From NCBI GenBank assembly GCA_000963575.1, contig CP011077.1, positions 5,022,001-5,086,000 of the forward strand: 64,000 bases of DNA. The letters are read 5' to 3'. Under the pieces are notes generated by a model, which was not told where the DNA came from, searched no databases, and saw only the letters and a program-made list of their open reading frames with translations. A program made the translations under genes and the position numbers. This DNA is from Klebsiella michiganensis. GTDB taxonomy: Bacteria; Pseudomonadota; Gammaproteobacteria; Enterobacterales; Enterobacteriaceae. Positions 44,465 through 53,974 of the stretch are shown here, in pieces; within the stretch, counting starts at the first letter, position 1, and each line of letters begins with the position of its first letter.

Positions 44465-44511
44465 CTGTGTCTTAATCTCCGTCCGGCGTCGCGAGGGCCA
44501 CGCCGTAAAAT

Positions 44512-45402
44512 TTAACCGTGTTTACTCTTCGAGAAAATCACGCGCGCCAGAATGTTCAGCAGCAGCACGCAGAGGGTAATGATCAGCACCCCTGCCCAGG
44601 CCAGCTGTTGCCACTCGGCAAACGGGCTCATAGCAAATTTAAAAATGGTCACCGGCAGGTTGGCGATAGGCTGCATCATGTCCGTGCTCCAGAACTGGTT
44701 GGAGAGGGAGGTGAAGAGCAGCGGCGCGGTTTCGCCAGCGATACGGGCAATCGCCAGCAGCACGCCGGTAATAATCCCGGAGACGGACGCTTTCAGCGTA
44801 ATCGCGGAGATCATCTTCCATTTTGGCGTCCCCAGCGCGTAAGCCGCTTCTCGCAGGCTGTCCGGCACCAGTTTCAGCATGTTTTCAGTGGTACGAATGA
44901 CGATAGGCACCTGCAGCAGCGCCAGCGCAATCACGCCCGCCCAGCCGGAGAAGTGCTCCATTTTCGCCACCACGATGGTGTAAACAAACAGACCGACCAC
45001 AATCGACGGCGCGGACAGCAGAATATCGTTAATAAAGCGGATGACTTCGGCCAGGGCAGATTTACGACCATATTCGGCGAGGTAAATCCCGGCCATGATG
45101 CCCAGCGGCGTACCGATAACGGTCGCCCACAGAATCAGCAGGCCGCTGCCCGCCAGGGCGTTCGCCAGGCCACCGCCCGCAGTATTTGGCGGAGGCGTCA
45201 TTTCGGTAAACAGCGCCAGCGACATACCGTCAATACCGCGAGTTACCGTGGAGAACAGGATCCAGACCAGCCAGAACAGACCGAACACCATAGTCGCCAT
45301 GGAGAGCGTCAGGGCGATGCGGTTTTTCATGCGGCGGCGCGCCTGCATTTTGCGGCGTGATTCGGCCAGCGCCGCGCTGCTTTGCATTTCCATCGTGGTC
45401 AT
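44512..45402 (-). CDS. pstA: phosphate ABC transporter, permease PstA
   Basis: 296 residues (E. coli 296) with about six membrane segments. The permease EAA-type loop REAAYALGTPKWKMI contacts PstB. Its start overlaps the pstC stop by four bases. Confidence 0.96.
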   Translation of the reverse strand: MTTMEMQSSAALAESRRKMQARRRMKNRIALTLSMATMVFGLFWLVWILFSTVTRGIDGMSLALFTEMTPPPNTAGGGLANALAGSGLLILWATVIGTPLGIMAGIYLAEYGRKSALAEVIRFINDILLSAPSIVVGLFVYTIVVAKMEHFSGWAGVIALALLQVPIVIRTTENMLKLVPDSLREAAYALGTPKWKMISAITLKASVSGIITGVLLAIARIAGETAPLLFTSLSNQFWSTDMMQPIANLPVTIFKFAMSPFAEWQQLAWAGVLIITLCVLLLNILARVIFSKSKHG

Positions 45403-46361
45403 GAGCGAGCCCCTTCGTTTTTCGCCAGGCGCATAATCATGAACTTAGAGATAGCCAGTACGATAAAGGTAATCACAAACAGGATTAAGCCAAGCTCCAT
45501 CAGCGCGGCGGTATGCAGGCCGGATTCCGCTTCGGCAAATTCGTTAGCCAGGGCAGAGGTAATACTGTTGCCCGGCATATACAGCGAAGCGCTGTCGAGC
45601 TGGTAGGTGTTACCGATGATAAAGGTCACCGCCATGGTTTCGCCGAGTGCACGCCCAAGGCCGAGCATCACACCGCCGATCACGCCGTTTTTGGTGAACG
45701 GCAGAACGATGCGCCAGATAACTTCCCAGGTGGTGCAGCCGATACCGTAGGCCGATTCTTTCATCATTACCGGCGTTTGTTCGAAGACATCGCGCATCAC
45801 GGAGGCGATGTACGGGATGATCATAATCGCGAGGATCACACCGGCGGCAAGAATGCCGATACCAAACGCAGGGCCAGAGAACAGGGCGCCAACGATAGGC
45901 ACGGCAGAAAGCACGTTGCCTACAGGCTCCTGGAAGTAAGTCGCGAACAGGGGAGCAAAGATAAACAGGCCCCACATGCCGTACACGATACTTGGAATGG
46001 CCGCCAGCAGTTCAATGGCGATACCCAGCGGGCGCTTCAGCCAGCCGGGTGCAAGTTCTGTCAGGAACAGGGCGATACCAAAGCTCACCGGCACCGCAAT
46101 CAGCAGCGCGATAAACGAGGTCACGAGGGTTCCGTAAATCGGCACCAGCGCGCCGAAGACTTCATTAGGGGCATCCCACTCTTTGGACCAGAGGAAGGAG
46201 AAGCCAAACTTCTCAATACTCGGCAGCGAGGAGATAAACAGCGAGATGATAATCCCACCCAGCAGAAATAGCACAATCAGCGCAGCCAGTCTTACCAGCG
46301 CACTGAAAATTACATCGCCTTGTTTGCCAGGGGCTTTAAACGTCGGCTTAGTCACAGCCAT
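45399..46361 (-). CDS. pstC: phosphate ABC transporter, permease PstC
   Basis: 320 residues (E. coli 319), six membrane segments. The EAA-type loop is KESAYGIGCTTWEVI, and the channel arginine region is conserved. It pairs with PstA. Confidence 0.96.
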   Translation of the reverse strand: MAVTKPTFKAPGKQGDVIFSALVRLAALIVLFLLGGIIISLFISSLPSIEKFGFSFLWSKEWDAPNEVFGALVPIYGTLVTSFIALLIAVPVSFGIALFLTELAPGWLKRPLGIAIELLAAIPSIVYGMWGLFIFAPLFATYFQEPVGNVLSAVPIVGALFSGPAFGIGILAAGVILAIMIIPYIASVMRDVFEQTPVMMKESAYGIGCTTWEVIWRIVLPFTKNGVIGGVMLGLGRALGETMAVTFIIGNTYQLDSASLYMPGNSITSALANEFAEAESGLHTAALMELGLILFVITFIVLAISKFMIMRLAKNEGARS

Positions 46362-46391
46362 AGCGTACTCTTCGTAGTTGCTGAATAAACC

Positions 46392-46413
46392 GGGGTAACA
46401 TACCTGTTACCCC
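46392..46413 (-). other. hairpin between pstS and pstC
   Basis: GGGGTAACA and TGTTACCCC pair perfectly across a four-base loop just after the pstS stop, without a T-run in the direction of transcription. It likely stabilises the pstS message and allows partial read-through, giving excess binding protein. Confidence 0.65.
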
Positions 46414-46425
46414 AGATTTTTGCAC

Positions 46426-47466
46426 TTAGTACAGCGCCTTACCGGAACTGTCTTTTACATTGGTCTTCCATGCAGCGCGAACTTGCTCAACCACGGAGGC
46501 TGGCAGCGTTGCGTAATCCAGAGCGTTAGCTTCTTTCGCGCCAGATTTGTATGCCCAGTCAAAGAACTTCAGCACTTCTGCGCCCTGCTCAGGGTTTTTC
46601 TGCTCTTTGTGGACCAGGATGAAGGTGGTGGAGGTGATTGGCCACGCTTCGTCACCTTTCTGGTTAGTCAGATCCTGTGCGAAGGATTTGCTCCAGTCAG
46701 CGCCTTTAGCCGCGTTAGCAAAGTTTGCTTCAGTCGGGCTTACTGGCTTACCGTCAGCGGACATCAGCTTGGTGTAAGTCAGGTTGTTCTGCTTAGCGTA
46801 AGCGTATTCAACGTAACCAATGGAGCCTGGCAGACGCTGTACGAAGGCCGCGATGCCGTCGTTGCCTTTACCGCCCAGACCGGTTGGCCAGTTAACGGTA
46901 GAGCCTGCGCCAATTTTAGATTTCCACTCTTCGTTCACTTTAGACAGGTAGCTGGTGAACACGAAGGAAGTACCGGAGCCGTCAGCACGACGAACAACCG
47001 CGATGTTCTGATCCGGCAGTTTGTGGCCTGGGTTCAGCTTAGCAATCGCCGGGTCGTTCCATTTTTTGATGGTGCCCAGGTAGATGTCACCCAGGGTTTT
47101 GCCGTCCAGAACCAGCTCGCCAGACTTGAAGCCCGGCAGGTTAACCGCCAGCACTACGCCACCGATTACGGTAGGGAACTGGAACAGGCCTTCTTGCTGT
47201 AATTTGTCATCCGCCAGAGGGGCGTCAGAAGCGCCGAAGTCAACGGTGTTAGCAATGATTTGCTTCACGCCGCCGGAGGAACCGATACCCTGGTAGTTCA
47301 CCTTGTTACCAGTTTCTTTCTGGTAGGTATCTGCCCACTTGGCATACACCGGCGCAGGGAAAGTTGCACCAGCGCCAGTCAGGCTTGCAGCTGCAAACGC
47401 AGTAGAAGCGCTCAGAGATAAGGTCGCGGCGACAACAGTTGCGACAGTGGTACGCATAACGTTCAT
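46426..47466 (-). CDS. pstS: periplasmic phosphate-binding protein PstS
   Basis: 346 residues (E. coli 346). A signal peptide (about 25 residues ending STAFA) is followed by ASLTGAGATFPAPVYAKW. Phosphate ligands lie in GIGSSGG, DFGASDAPL and RRADGSGTSF. It binds phosphate in the periplasm for PstCAB. Two Pho boxes lie upstream. Confidence 0.97.
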   Translation of the reverse strand: MNVMRTTVATVVAATLSLSASTAFAAASLTGAGATFPAPVYAKWADTYQKETGNKVNYQGIGSSGGVKQIIANTVDFGASDAPLADDKLQQEGLFQFPTVIGGVVLAVNLPGFKSGELVLDGKTLGDIYLGTIKKWNDPAIAKLNPGHKLPDQNIAVVRRADGSGTSFVFTSYLSKVNEEWKSKIGAGSTVNWPTGLGGKGNDGIAAFVQRLPGSIGYVEYAYAKQNNLTYTKLMSADGKPVSPTEANFANAAKGADWSKSFAQDLTNQKGDEAWPITSTTFILVHKEQKNPEQGAEVLKFFDWAYKSGAKEANALDYATLPASVVEQVRAAWKTNVKDSSGKALY

Positions 47467-47525
47467 AATGTCTCCTGCCAGATGTTCGTAAATTGTTGTT
47501 TAATTAAATACAGGGTAGAAAATAG

Positions 47526-47574
47526 GACAGTTTGGTGACAGTTAAATGTACGAATTATGACAGTTTTATGACAA
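47526..47574 (-). promoter_or_regulatory. Pho boxes upstream of pstS
   Basis: On the minus strand the heptamers TTGTCAT, CTGTCAT, CTGTCAC and CTGTCC occur at about 11-base steps, as in PhoB boxes (CTGTCAT-AAA-). Sequence: two tandem boxes ending about 60 bases upstream of pstS. PhoB activation under phosphate starvation is expected. Confidence 0.88.
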
Positions 47575-47864
47575 TGCACTTTTGCTGAGCAAAATAACAA
47601 TAACCCATTGTTTATTATTTTCTTTTTAATAAACACCTACCTAAAAATAAGAACAAACATTGAAAATATATTTGTTCAATTTGTGTTCACCCTCACTAAT
47701 TATGACATCCCTACTCACGCTTTTGGCTCACGGCCTTTATCGCACTTCCTAAGCGCCATACATTTCTTCGCCATGGCGTCCGCGGTTAAGTATCACAGAT
47801 TGTTTAATTTTTATTCTTTCCTTTGCCACTAAGATAAAAAAACCACAACAAAGAGGGTTTAAGG
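47575..47864. other. pstS-hiuH intergenic region
   Basis: AT-rich gap between divergent pstS and the hydroxyisourate hydrolase gene. Apart from the Pho boxes at its left edge and an AAGAGGGTTTAAGG ribosome binding site at its right edge, I see no gene or repeat. Confidence 0.5.
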
Positions 47865-48281
47865 ATGACATTAAAACAAGCTTTTTTCTTATCTCTGATT
47901 ACCAGTTCGGTTTCCGCGTTTGCAGCCGATGTACCGGCAAAGAATCCATTGAGCGTTCATGTCCTGAACCAGCAGACAGGCACCCCCTCTGAAGGTGTAA
48001 AAGTCACTCTGGATAAACAGGACGGTGAAAAATGGGTAAGGCTGGGCGAGGGGCTGACTAACACAGACGGCCGCATTAGCGCACTTTATCCTGCCGGAAA
48101 AGACATTGAGCCGGGTAATTACAAAGTGACATTTGAAACCGGCGAATACTACAAGGCACATAAGCAGGACTCGTTCTTTGTGGATGTGCCGGTGGTGATC
48201 CACGTCAGCAAATCAGGCGAGCATTATCATGTGCCGTTGCTGCTTAGCCCCTTCGGTTATTCGACCTACCGCGGCAGCTAA
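47865..48281 (+). CDS. hiuH: exported 5-hydroxyisourate hydrolase (transthyretin-like)
   Basis: 138 residues. A signal peptide (MTLKQAFFLSLITSSVSAFA, then A) is followed by a transthyretin-related domain. Family landmarks are the N-terminal His and Arg-region (LSVHVLNQQTGTP, with substrate His), and the C-terminal YRGS tetrapeptide, which is diagnostic of 5-hydroxyisourate hydrolases, not transthyretins. It acts on a urate-oxidation product in the periplasm. In E. coli hiuH is elsewhere; here it stands alone, with no other urate genes nearby. Confidence 0.92.
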   Translation: MTLKQAFFLSLITSSVSAFAADVPAKNPLSVHVLNQQTGTPSEGVKVTLDKQDGEKWVRLGEGLTNTDGRISALYPAGKDIEPGNYKVTFETGEYYKAHKQDSFFVDVPVVIHVSKSGEHYHVPLLLSPFGYSTYRGS

Positions 48282-48292
48282 CCAATCAATAT

Positions 48293-48326
48293 AAAAAAGC
48301 CCCGGACCGTTATGGCCGGGGCTTTT
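48293..48326. terminator. bidirectional terminator, hiuH / glmS
   Basis: AAAAGCCCCGG and CCGGGGCTTTT pair around ACCGTTATGG between the convergent hiuH and glmS genes, flanked by A-run and T-run, so it works in both directions. Confidence 0.9.
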
Positions 48327-48384
48327 CTGGCTGGTAATTAACGTTTTTTCGCCAATTAATCACAACGGATTAACGTCAAGAAAA

Positions 48385-50214
48385 TTACTCCACCGTTACC
48401 GATTTCGCCAGGTTACGCGGCTGGTCCACGTCGGTGCCTTTGATCAGCGCCACGTGGTAAGACAGCAGCTGCAGCGGGACGGTGTAGAAGATAGGGGCAA
48501 TCACCTCTTCCACATGCGGCATCTCGATGATGTGCATGTTGTCGCTGCTGGTAAAGCCGGCGTCACGGTCGGCGAAGACATACAGCTGGCCGCCGCGGGC
48601 GCGAACTTCTTCGATGTTGGATTTCAGTTTTTCCAACAGCTCGTTGTTCGGTGCCACAACAATGACCGGCATATCGGCGTCGATCAATGCCAGCGGGCCG
48701 TGCTTCAGCTCACCGGCCGCATAGGCTTCAGCGTGAATGTAGGAGATCTCTTTCAGCTTCAGCGCACCTTCCATGGCAATCGGGTACTGATCGCCCCGGC
48801 CGAGGAACAGCGCATGATGTTTGTCGGAGAAATCTTCCGCCAGCTGCTCAATGCGCTTGTCCTGGGACAGCATCTGCTCGATGCGGCTCGGCAGCGCCTG
48901 CAGGCCGTGCACGATATCTTGCTCAACCTGCGCGTCAGCGCCTTTCAGGCGGCTCAGCTTAGCCACCAGCATCAACAGAACGGTCAGTTGGGTGGTGAAC
49001 GCTTTGGTTGACGCCACGCCGATTTCTGTTCCGGCGTTGGTCATCAGCGCCAGGTCAGATTCACGCACCAGAGAAGAGCCGGCCACGTTACAAATCGCCA
49101 GTGAGCCAAGATAGCCCAGCTCTTTAGACAAGCGCAGCGCCGCCAGGGTGTCCGCCGTTTCACCAGACTGGGAAAGGGTGATCATCAGGCTGTTGCGGCG
49201 CACGGCAGATTTGCGGTAACGGAATTCCGAGGCAATTTCGACATCACAAGGCACGCCGGCCAGCGCTTCGAACCAGTAGCGGGAAACCATACCTGAGTTA
49301 TAGGAGGTGCCGCAGGCTACGATTTGAATATGCTCAACCTGAGAGAGCATTTCATTGGCTTTTGGCCCCAGCTCCGTCAAATCCACTTCACCGTGGCTGA
49401 TACGCCCGGCAAGGGTGTTTTTGATAGCATTCGGCTGCTCATAAATCTCTTTCTGCATGTAATGGCGGTAAATGCCTTTGTCGCCAGCGTCATACTGCAG
49501 ATTAGATTCGATGTCCGGGCGCTTAACCTGCTCGCCTTTGGTGTCAAAAACAGTGACCGCGCGGCGGGTCACTTCGGCGATATCGCCTTCCTCAAGGAAG
49601 ATAAAGCGGCGGGTTACCGGCAGCAGCGCCAGTTGATCGGACGCGATAAAGTTTTCACCCATGCCCAGGCCGATAACCATTGGGCTACCGGAGCGTGCGG
49701 CCAGCAGGACATCCGGGTTACGGGTGTCCATGATCACGGTGCCGTAAGCGCCACGCAGCTGAGGAATAGCGCGAAGAACCGCCTCTCGCAGCGTACCACC
49801 CTGCTCAAGCTCCCAATGCACCAGGTGAGCAATAACTTCGGTATCCGTCTGGGAGACGAACGTGTAGCCACGAGATTGCAGCGCTTCACGCAGCGGTTCG
49901 TGATTTTCAATAATACCGTTGTGTACGACCACGATATGGTCGGAGACATGTGGGTGAGCATTTATTTCTGAAGGTTCGCCGTGCGTTGCCCAACGGGTAT
50001 GGGCAATCCCGGTGCCACCATGCAGAGCGGTTTCTTCCGCCGCTTCCGCCAGCTTCTGTACTTTCCCCAGACGACGCAGACGGGTCATCTGACCTTTGTC
50101 GTCCACAACCGCCAGGCCCGCAGAGTCGTACCCGCGGTATTCCAGACGACGTAGTCCTTCAAGAAGGATTTCAGCGATATCACGTTGCGCCACTGCGCCA
50201 ACAATTCCACACAT
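48385..50214 (-). CDS. glmS: glutamine--fructose-6-phosphate aminotransferase
   Basis: 609 residues, as in E. coli. It makes glucosamine 6-phosphate, the first step of hexosamine and peptidoglycan precursor synthesis. The N-terminal Cys2 of MCGIVGAVAQRD is the glutaminase nucleophile; two SIS domains follow, with GTSYNSGMVSRYW and the C-terminal AKSVTVE. It is downstream of glmU in the same unit; in enterobacteria its message is controlled by the small RNAs GlmY/GlmZ through the region 50215-50461. Confidence 0.97.
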   Translation of the reverse strand: MCGIVGAVAQRDIAEILLEGLRRLEYRGYDSAGLAVVDDKGQMTRLRRLGKVQKLAEAAEETALHGGTGIAHTRWATHGEPSEINAHPHVSDHIVVVHNGIIENHEPLREALQSRGYTFVSQTDTEVIAHLVHWELEQGGTLREAVLRAIPQLRGAYGTVIMDTRNPDVLLAARSGSPMVIGLGMGENFIASDQLALLPVTRRFIFLEEGDIAEVTRRAVTVFDTKGEQVKRPDIESNLQYDAGDKGIYRHYMQKEIYEQPNAIKNTLAGRISHGEVDLTELGPKANEMLSQVEHIQIVACGTSYNSGMVSRYWFEALAGVPCDVEIASEFRYRKSAVRRNSLMITLSQSGETADTLAALRLSKELGYLGSLAICNVAGSSLVRESDLALMTNAGTEIGVASTKAFTTQLTVLLMLVAKLSRLKGADAQVEQDIVHGLQALPSRIEQMLSQDKRIEQLAEDFSDKHHALFLGRGDQYPIAMEGALKLKEISYIHAEAYAAGELKHGPLALIDADMPVIVVAPNNELLEKLKSNIEEVRARGGQLYVFADRDAGFTSSDNMHIIEMPHVEEVIAPIFYTVPLQLLSYHVALIKGTDVDQPRNLAKSVTVE

Positions 50215-50351
50215 AATTTTTAAGTCCTGAGAATGGCGTTAGCCATGTGTTGTCGCTGACCTGTTTGTATTAATCCGGTATTTCCGGAGCCCCGAGCCTT
50301 GTAGAGAGTGGGGTTATTTTTATGGGTACTGCTTTTGGGGGGAGGATTATG

Positions 50352-50455
50352 TTATCCCCTCACCCCGGCCCTCTCCCCAAAGGGGCGAGGGAGAAAAACA
50401 CCGCACCGAACGATCACCTCTCCCCTGTGGGAGGAGGGTTAGGGTGAGGGGTATA
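50352..50455. repeat. inverted pair of REP-like palindromes between glmU and glmS
   Basis: Two family members in opposite orientation (50356-50396 and 50415-50451; arms TCACCCCGGCCCTCTCCCC and GAGGAGGGTTAGGGTGAGGG) occupy most of the gap. They lie in the glmUS message just upstream of the glmS leader region that GlmZ targets in E. coli, so they may affect its processing. Effect is inferred. Confidence 0.75.
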
Positions 50456-50461
50456 AATCCG

Positions 50462-51832
50462 TTACTTCTTCTTCACCGGCCGCTGCCAGCCCTGGATGTG
50501 TTTCTGTTTTACGCGGCTGATCACCAGCTCATTTTCAGCAACATCGCGCGTTACTGTCGTCCCGGCACCAATCGTGACACCACTGGCCACGGTGACCGGG
50601 GCCACCAGCTGAGTATCAGAGCCTACAAATACGTCATCACCAATGATGGTTTTATGTTTGTTCGCCCCATCGTAGTTGCAGGTAATGGTGCCGGCACCGA
50701 TGTTAACGTTATCACCAATTTCAGCATCACCGAGGTAGCTCAGGTGGCCCGCTTTAGAGCCTTTACCCAGACGCGCCTTCTTCATCTCAACGAAGTTGCC
50801 AACATGCGCGCCCTCCGCCAGCTCAGCGCCTGGACGCAGTCGGGCAAATGGCCCGATGGTGCAGGCAGCTTCAAGCGTCGCATCCTCAATGACGGTGTAC
50901 GGACTGATTTCGCAGTCATCGCCGATAACCGCGTTTTTAATCACGCAACCAGTGCCTATCTTCACGCGGTTGCCCAGCGTAACGCGGCCTTCCACAATGA
51001 CATTAGTATCTATTTCAACATCGCGCCCGTGCGTTAATTCACCGCGCAGATCGAAACGAGCCGGATCGCGCAGCATGACCCCCGCCAGCAGCAGCTTGTC
51101 GGCCTGCTCTGTTTGGTAGACGCGTTCCAGGCGAGAAAGCTGCAGGCGGTTATTCACGCCCTCAACTTCACTCAGGCGATCCGGGTGAACAGCGGCAATT
51201 TCACGCCCTTCACCGTGAGCCAGGGCAATAATATCGGTGATGTAGAACTCGCCCTGCGCGTTGTTGTTATCCAGCTTACCGAGCCAGCGCTTCAGATCTG
51301 CACCGTTAGCCACCAGTATCCCGGTGTTGATTTCATTGATTCTACGCTGCTCTTCGCTCGCATCTTTATGTTCCACGATGCCGACGACCTTGCCGTTTTC
51401 ACGCGCAATGCGTCCATAGCCGGTAGGATCTTCAAGCTTAACGGTCAGCAGGCCGATGCCGCCCTGCGGTTTAGCTTCGCGCAGGCGCTGTAACGTCTCG
51501 ATAGAGATCAGCGGCACATCGCCGTACAGCATCAGAATGTCTTCGTCATCGCCAAAGAACGGGGCCGCCATCTGCATCGCATGGCCGGTTCCCAGCTGCT
51601 CTGCCTGCAGCACCCAGTTAAGCGCGCCGTCATTCAGGGTCTGCTTGAGCAGGTCGCCGCCGTGGCCATAAACCAGGTTAACCCGCTGGGCACCTAATTT
51701 ATTTGCGGCATCAATGACATGCTGGACCATTGGCTTCCCAGCCAGCGTGTGCAGCACCTTTGGAAGGTCTGAGTACATGCGGGTTCCTTTGCCGGCAGCA
51801 AGGATAACCACGCTCATTGCGCTGTTTGACAT
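50462..51832 (-). CDS. glmU: bifunctional UDP-GlcNAc pyrophosphorylase/GlcN-1-P acetyltransferase
   Basis: 456 residues, as in E. coli. The N-terminal uridylyltransferase domain starts VVILAAGKGTRMYSDLPKV; the C-terminal left-handed beta-helix has hexapeptide repeats (I/V-G-x-x-x-x) from about residue 250. It makes UDP-GlcNAc for peptidoglycan and lipopolysaccharide. First gene of glmUS. Confidence 0.97.
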   Translation of the reverse strand: MSNSAMSVVILAAGKGTRMYSDLPKVLHTLAGKPMVQHVIDAANKLGAQRVNLVYGHGGDLLKQTLNDGALNWVLQAEQLGTGHAMQMAAPFFGDDEDILMLYGDVPLISIETLQRLREAKPQGGIGLLTVKLEDPTGYGRIARENGKVVGIVEHKDASEEQRRINEINTGILVANGADLKRWLGKLDNNNAQGEFYITDIIALAHGEGREIAAVHPDRLSEVEGVNNRLQLSRLERVYQTEQADKLLLAGVMLRDPARFDLRGELTHGRDVEIDTNVIVEGRVTLGNRVKIGTGCVIKNAVIGDDCEISPYTVIEDATLEAACTIGPFARLRPGAELAEGAHVGNFVEMKKARLGKGSKAGHLSYLGDAEIGDNVNIGAGTITCNYDGANKHKTIIGDDVFVGSDTQLVAPVTVASGVTIGAGTTVTRDVAENELVISRVKQKHIQGWQRPVKKK

Positions 51833-52074
51833 ACGTGTCCTGAATCTGTTTAGTGTGTGAAGTAAAGCGATTTAGCCTTGAAAATTCTACATATTTTGCA
51901 TCAAAAAATACGCTGCAGCTAATTTCACCGTCTTGAGATTATCTGCGTCTTTTATAGCAGCAATCTCGCTAGAATCCATGGGAATTAAGGCCAAAATATG
52001 GGCTATATCCCCCGTAGATTGCGCTATCTCGCTGGTTTTATGGTTATTTTGAGTATGGAATAAAGCTGAAGAAT
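51833..52074. other. atpC-glmU intergenic region
   Basis: A gap between atpC and glmU, transcribed in the same direction. Apart from the atp terminator at its left edge (52075-52112) it must contain the glmU promoters, regulated by NagC in E. coli. TTTATAGC at 51951-51958 and AT-rich stretches could be promoter parts; no NagC site was assigned. Confidence 0.4.
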
Positions 52075-52112
52075 AAAAAAAATGCCAGTCAGGTTTCCCG
52101 GACTGGCATTTG
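52075..52112 (-). terminator. atp operon terminator
   Basis: On the minus strand AAATGCCAGTCC and GACTGGCATTT pair around GGGAAACCT, followed by a run of T. It lies 18 bases after the atpC stop. Confidence 0.92.
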
Positions 52113-52129
52113 TCTTTTCAAGCAGGTAG

Positions 52130-52549
52130 TTACATCGCTTTTTTGGTTAACTCGATAACGCGCAGTTTGGCGATCGCTTTAGCCAGTTCAGCAGAAGCCT
52201 GAGCGTAATCCACGTCACCGTGGGAGCTGTGCATGTGCTCTTCAGCTTTGCGTTTCGCTTCCAGGGCACGCGCTTCGTCGAGATCCTGGCCGCGAATCGC
52301 GGTGTCAGCCAGGACGGTTACGTTACCCGGCTGTACTTCCAGAACACCACCGGACAGGTAGATAAACTCTTCATGTCCGTGCTGCTTAACGATGCGGATC
52401 ATACCAGGCTTAATGGCGGTGAGCAGCGGTGCGTGGCCCGGGTAAATACCCAGTTCACCTTCGCTACCCGTTACCTGGATCTTCTCGACCAGACCGGAGA
52501 ACATTTGCTGCTCCGCGCTGACGACGTCCAGGTGGTAAGTCATAGCCAT
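52130..52549 (-). CDS. atpC: ATP synthase epsilon subunit
   Basis: 139 residues (E. coli 139). An N-terminal beta-sandwich (AMTYHLDVVSAEQQMFSG) and a C-terminal helical hairpin that inhibits rotation. It binds gamma in the central stalk. Last gene of the atp operon. Confidence 0.97.
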   Translation of the reverse strand: MAMTYHLDVVSAEQQMFSGLVEKIQVTGSEGELGIYPGHAPLLTAIKPGMIRIVKQHGHEEFIYLSGGVLEVQPGNVTVLADTAIRGQDLDEARALEAKRKAEEHMHSSHGDVDYAQASAELAKAIAKLRVIELTKKAM

Positions 52550-52568
52550 GTCACCCTCCGATTAGGCG

Positions 52569-53951
52569 TTAAAGTTTTTTCGCTTTCTCAACAGCTTCGT
52601 CGATGGAGCCAACCATGTAGAACGCCTGCTCTGGCAGATGGTCGTATTCGCCGTCCATGATGCCTTTGAAGCCACGGATGGTATCTTTCAGCGAAACGTA
52701 TTTGCCTGGAGAACCGGTAAAGACTTCTGCTACGAAGAACGGCTGAGACAGGAAGCGCTGGATCTTACGCGCACGAGCAACAACCAGTTTGTCTTCTTCG
52801 GACAGTTCGTCCATACCCAGAATCGCGATGATGTCTTTCAGCTCCTGGTAACGCTGCAGGATAGACTGAACGCCACGCGCGGTATCGTAGTGCTCCTGAC
52901 CAACAACCAGCGGATCCAGCTGACGGCTGGTGGAGTCCAGCGGGTCAACGGCCGGGTAAATACCCAGAGATGCGATCTGACGGCTCAGCGTAACGGTTGA
53001 GTCCAGGTGCGCAAAGGTGGTCGCCGGAGACGGGTCAGTCAAGTCATCCGCAGGAACGTAAACGGCCTGTACGGAGGTGATAGAACCGGTCTTGGTGGAG
53101 GTAATACGCTCCTGAAGAACACCCATCTCTTCTGCCAGAGTTGGCTGATAACCTACCGCAGAAGGCATACGACCCAGCAGTGCGGATACTTCAGTACCGG
53201 CCAGGGTATAACGGTAGATGTTATCAACGAACAGCAGAACGTCACGGCCTTCGTCACGGAATTTTTCCGCGATGGTCAGACCGGTCAGCGCTACGCGCAG
53301 ACGGTTACCTGGTGGCTCGTTCATCTGGCCGTAAACCAGTGCTACTTTATCCAGAACGTTGGAGTCGGTCATTTCGTGGTAGAAGTCGTTACCCTCACGA
53401 GTACGCTCACCCACGCCCGCAAACACGGAATAACCGGAGTGCTCGATCGCGATGTTACGGATCAGCTCCATCATGTTTACGGTTTTACCTACGCCCGCAC
53501 CACCGAACAGACCAACTTTACCGCCTTTAGCAAACGGACAAATCAGGTCGATAACTTTGATGCCGGTTTCCAGCAGTTCCTGAGAGCTGGACAGCTCTTC
53601 GTAGGAAGGTGCTGCGCGGTGAATCGCCCAACGGTCTTCTTCGCCGATGTCGCCTTTCATGTCGATCGGCTGACCCAGCACGTTCATGATACGGCCAAGG
53701 GTCGCTTTACCTACCGGGACTTCGATCGGGTGCTCGAGGTCATTTACTTGCAGACCGCGACGCAGACCGTCGGAGGAACCCATTGCGATGGTACGCACGA
53801 TACCGCCGCCGAGCTGCTGCTGAACTTCCAGCACCAGCTTCTCATTGTTGTTCTGTACCTCAAGCGCGTCATAAACGCGCGGTACGCCGTCCTGAGGGAA
53901 CTCGACGTCCACCACGGCGCCGATTACCTGGACAATCTTTCCAGTAGCCAT
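52569..53951 (-). CDS. atpD: ATP synthase beta subunit
   Basis: 460 residues (E. coli 460). It contains the catalytic sites: P-loop GGAGVGKTVNMMEL, the catalytic Glu in GVGERTREGNDFYHEM, and DELSEED near the C-terminus. Codon use is highly biased, as in other abundant proteins. An ERIC element separates it from atpG. Confidence 0.98.
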   Translation of the reverse strand: MATGKIVQVIGAVVDVEFPQDGVPRVYDALEVQNNNEKLVLEVQQQLGGGIVRTIAMGSSDGLRRGLQVNDLEHPIEVPVGKATLGRIMNVLGQPIDMKGDIGEEDRWAIHRAAPSYEELSSSQELLETGIKVIDLICPFAKGGKVGLFGGAGVGKTVNMMELIRNIAIEHSGYSVFAGVGERTREGNDFYHEMTDSNVLDKVALVYGQMNEPPGNRLRVALTGLTIAEKFRDEGRDVLLFVDNIYRYTLAGTEVSALLGRMPSAVGYQPTLAEEMGVLQERITSTKTGSITSVQAVYVPADDLTDPSPATTFAHLDSTVTLSRQIASLGIYPAVDPLDSTSRQLDPLVVGQEHYDTARGVQSILQRYQELKDIIAILGMDELSEEDKLVVARARKIQRFLSQPFFVAEVFTGSPGKYVSLKDTIRGFKGIMDGEYDHLPEQAFYMVGSIDEAVEKAKKL

Positions 53952-53974
53952 CTTGAATCCTCTACGTAATTCGT

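Noticed and set aside
47608..47832. Small 74-codon open frame upstream of hiuH
   Set aside because: AT-rich, Phe/Ile/Asn-heavy composition typical of noncoding sequence, no ribosome binding site, no known relative.
53007..53969. Long open frame opposite atpD
   Set aside because: Same reason as for the atpA antisense frame: a by-product of codon bias in an abundant protein.
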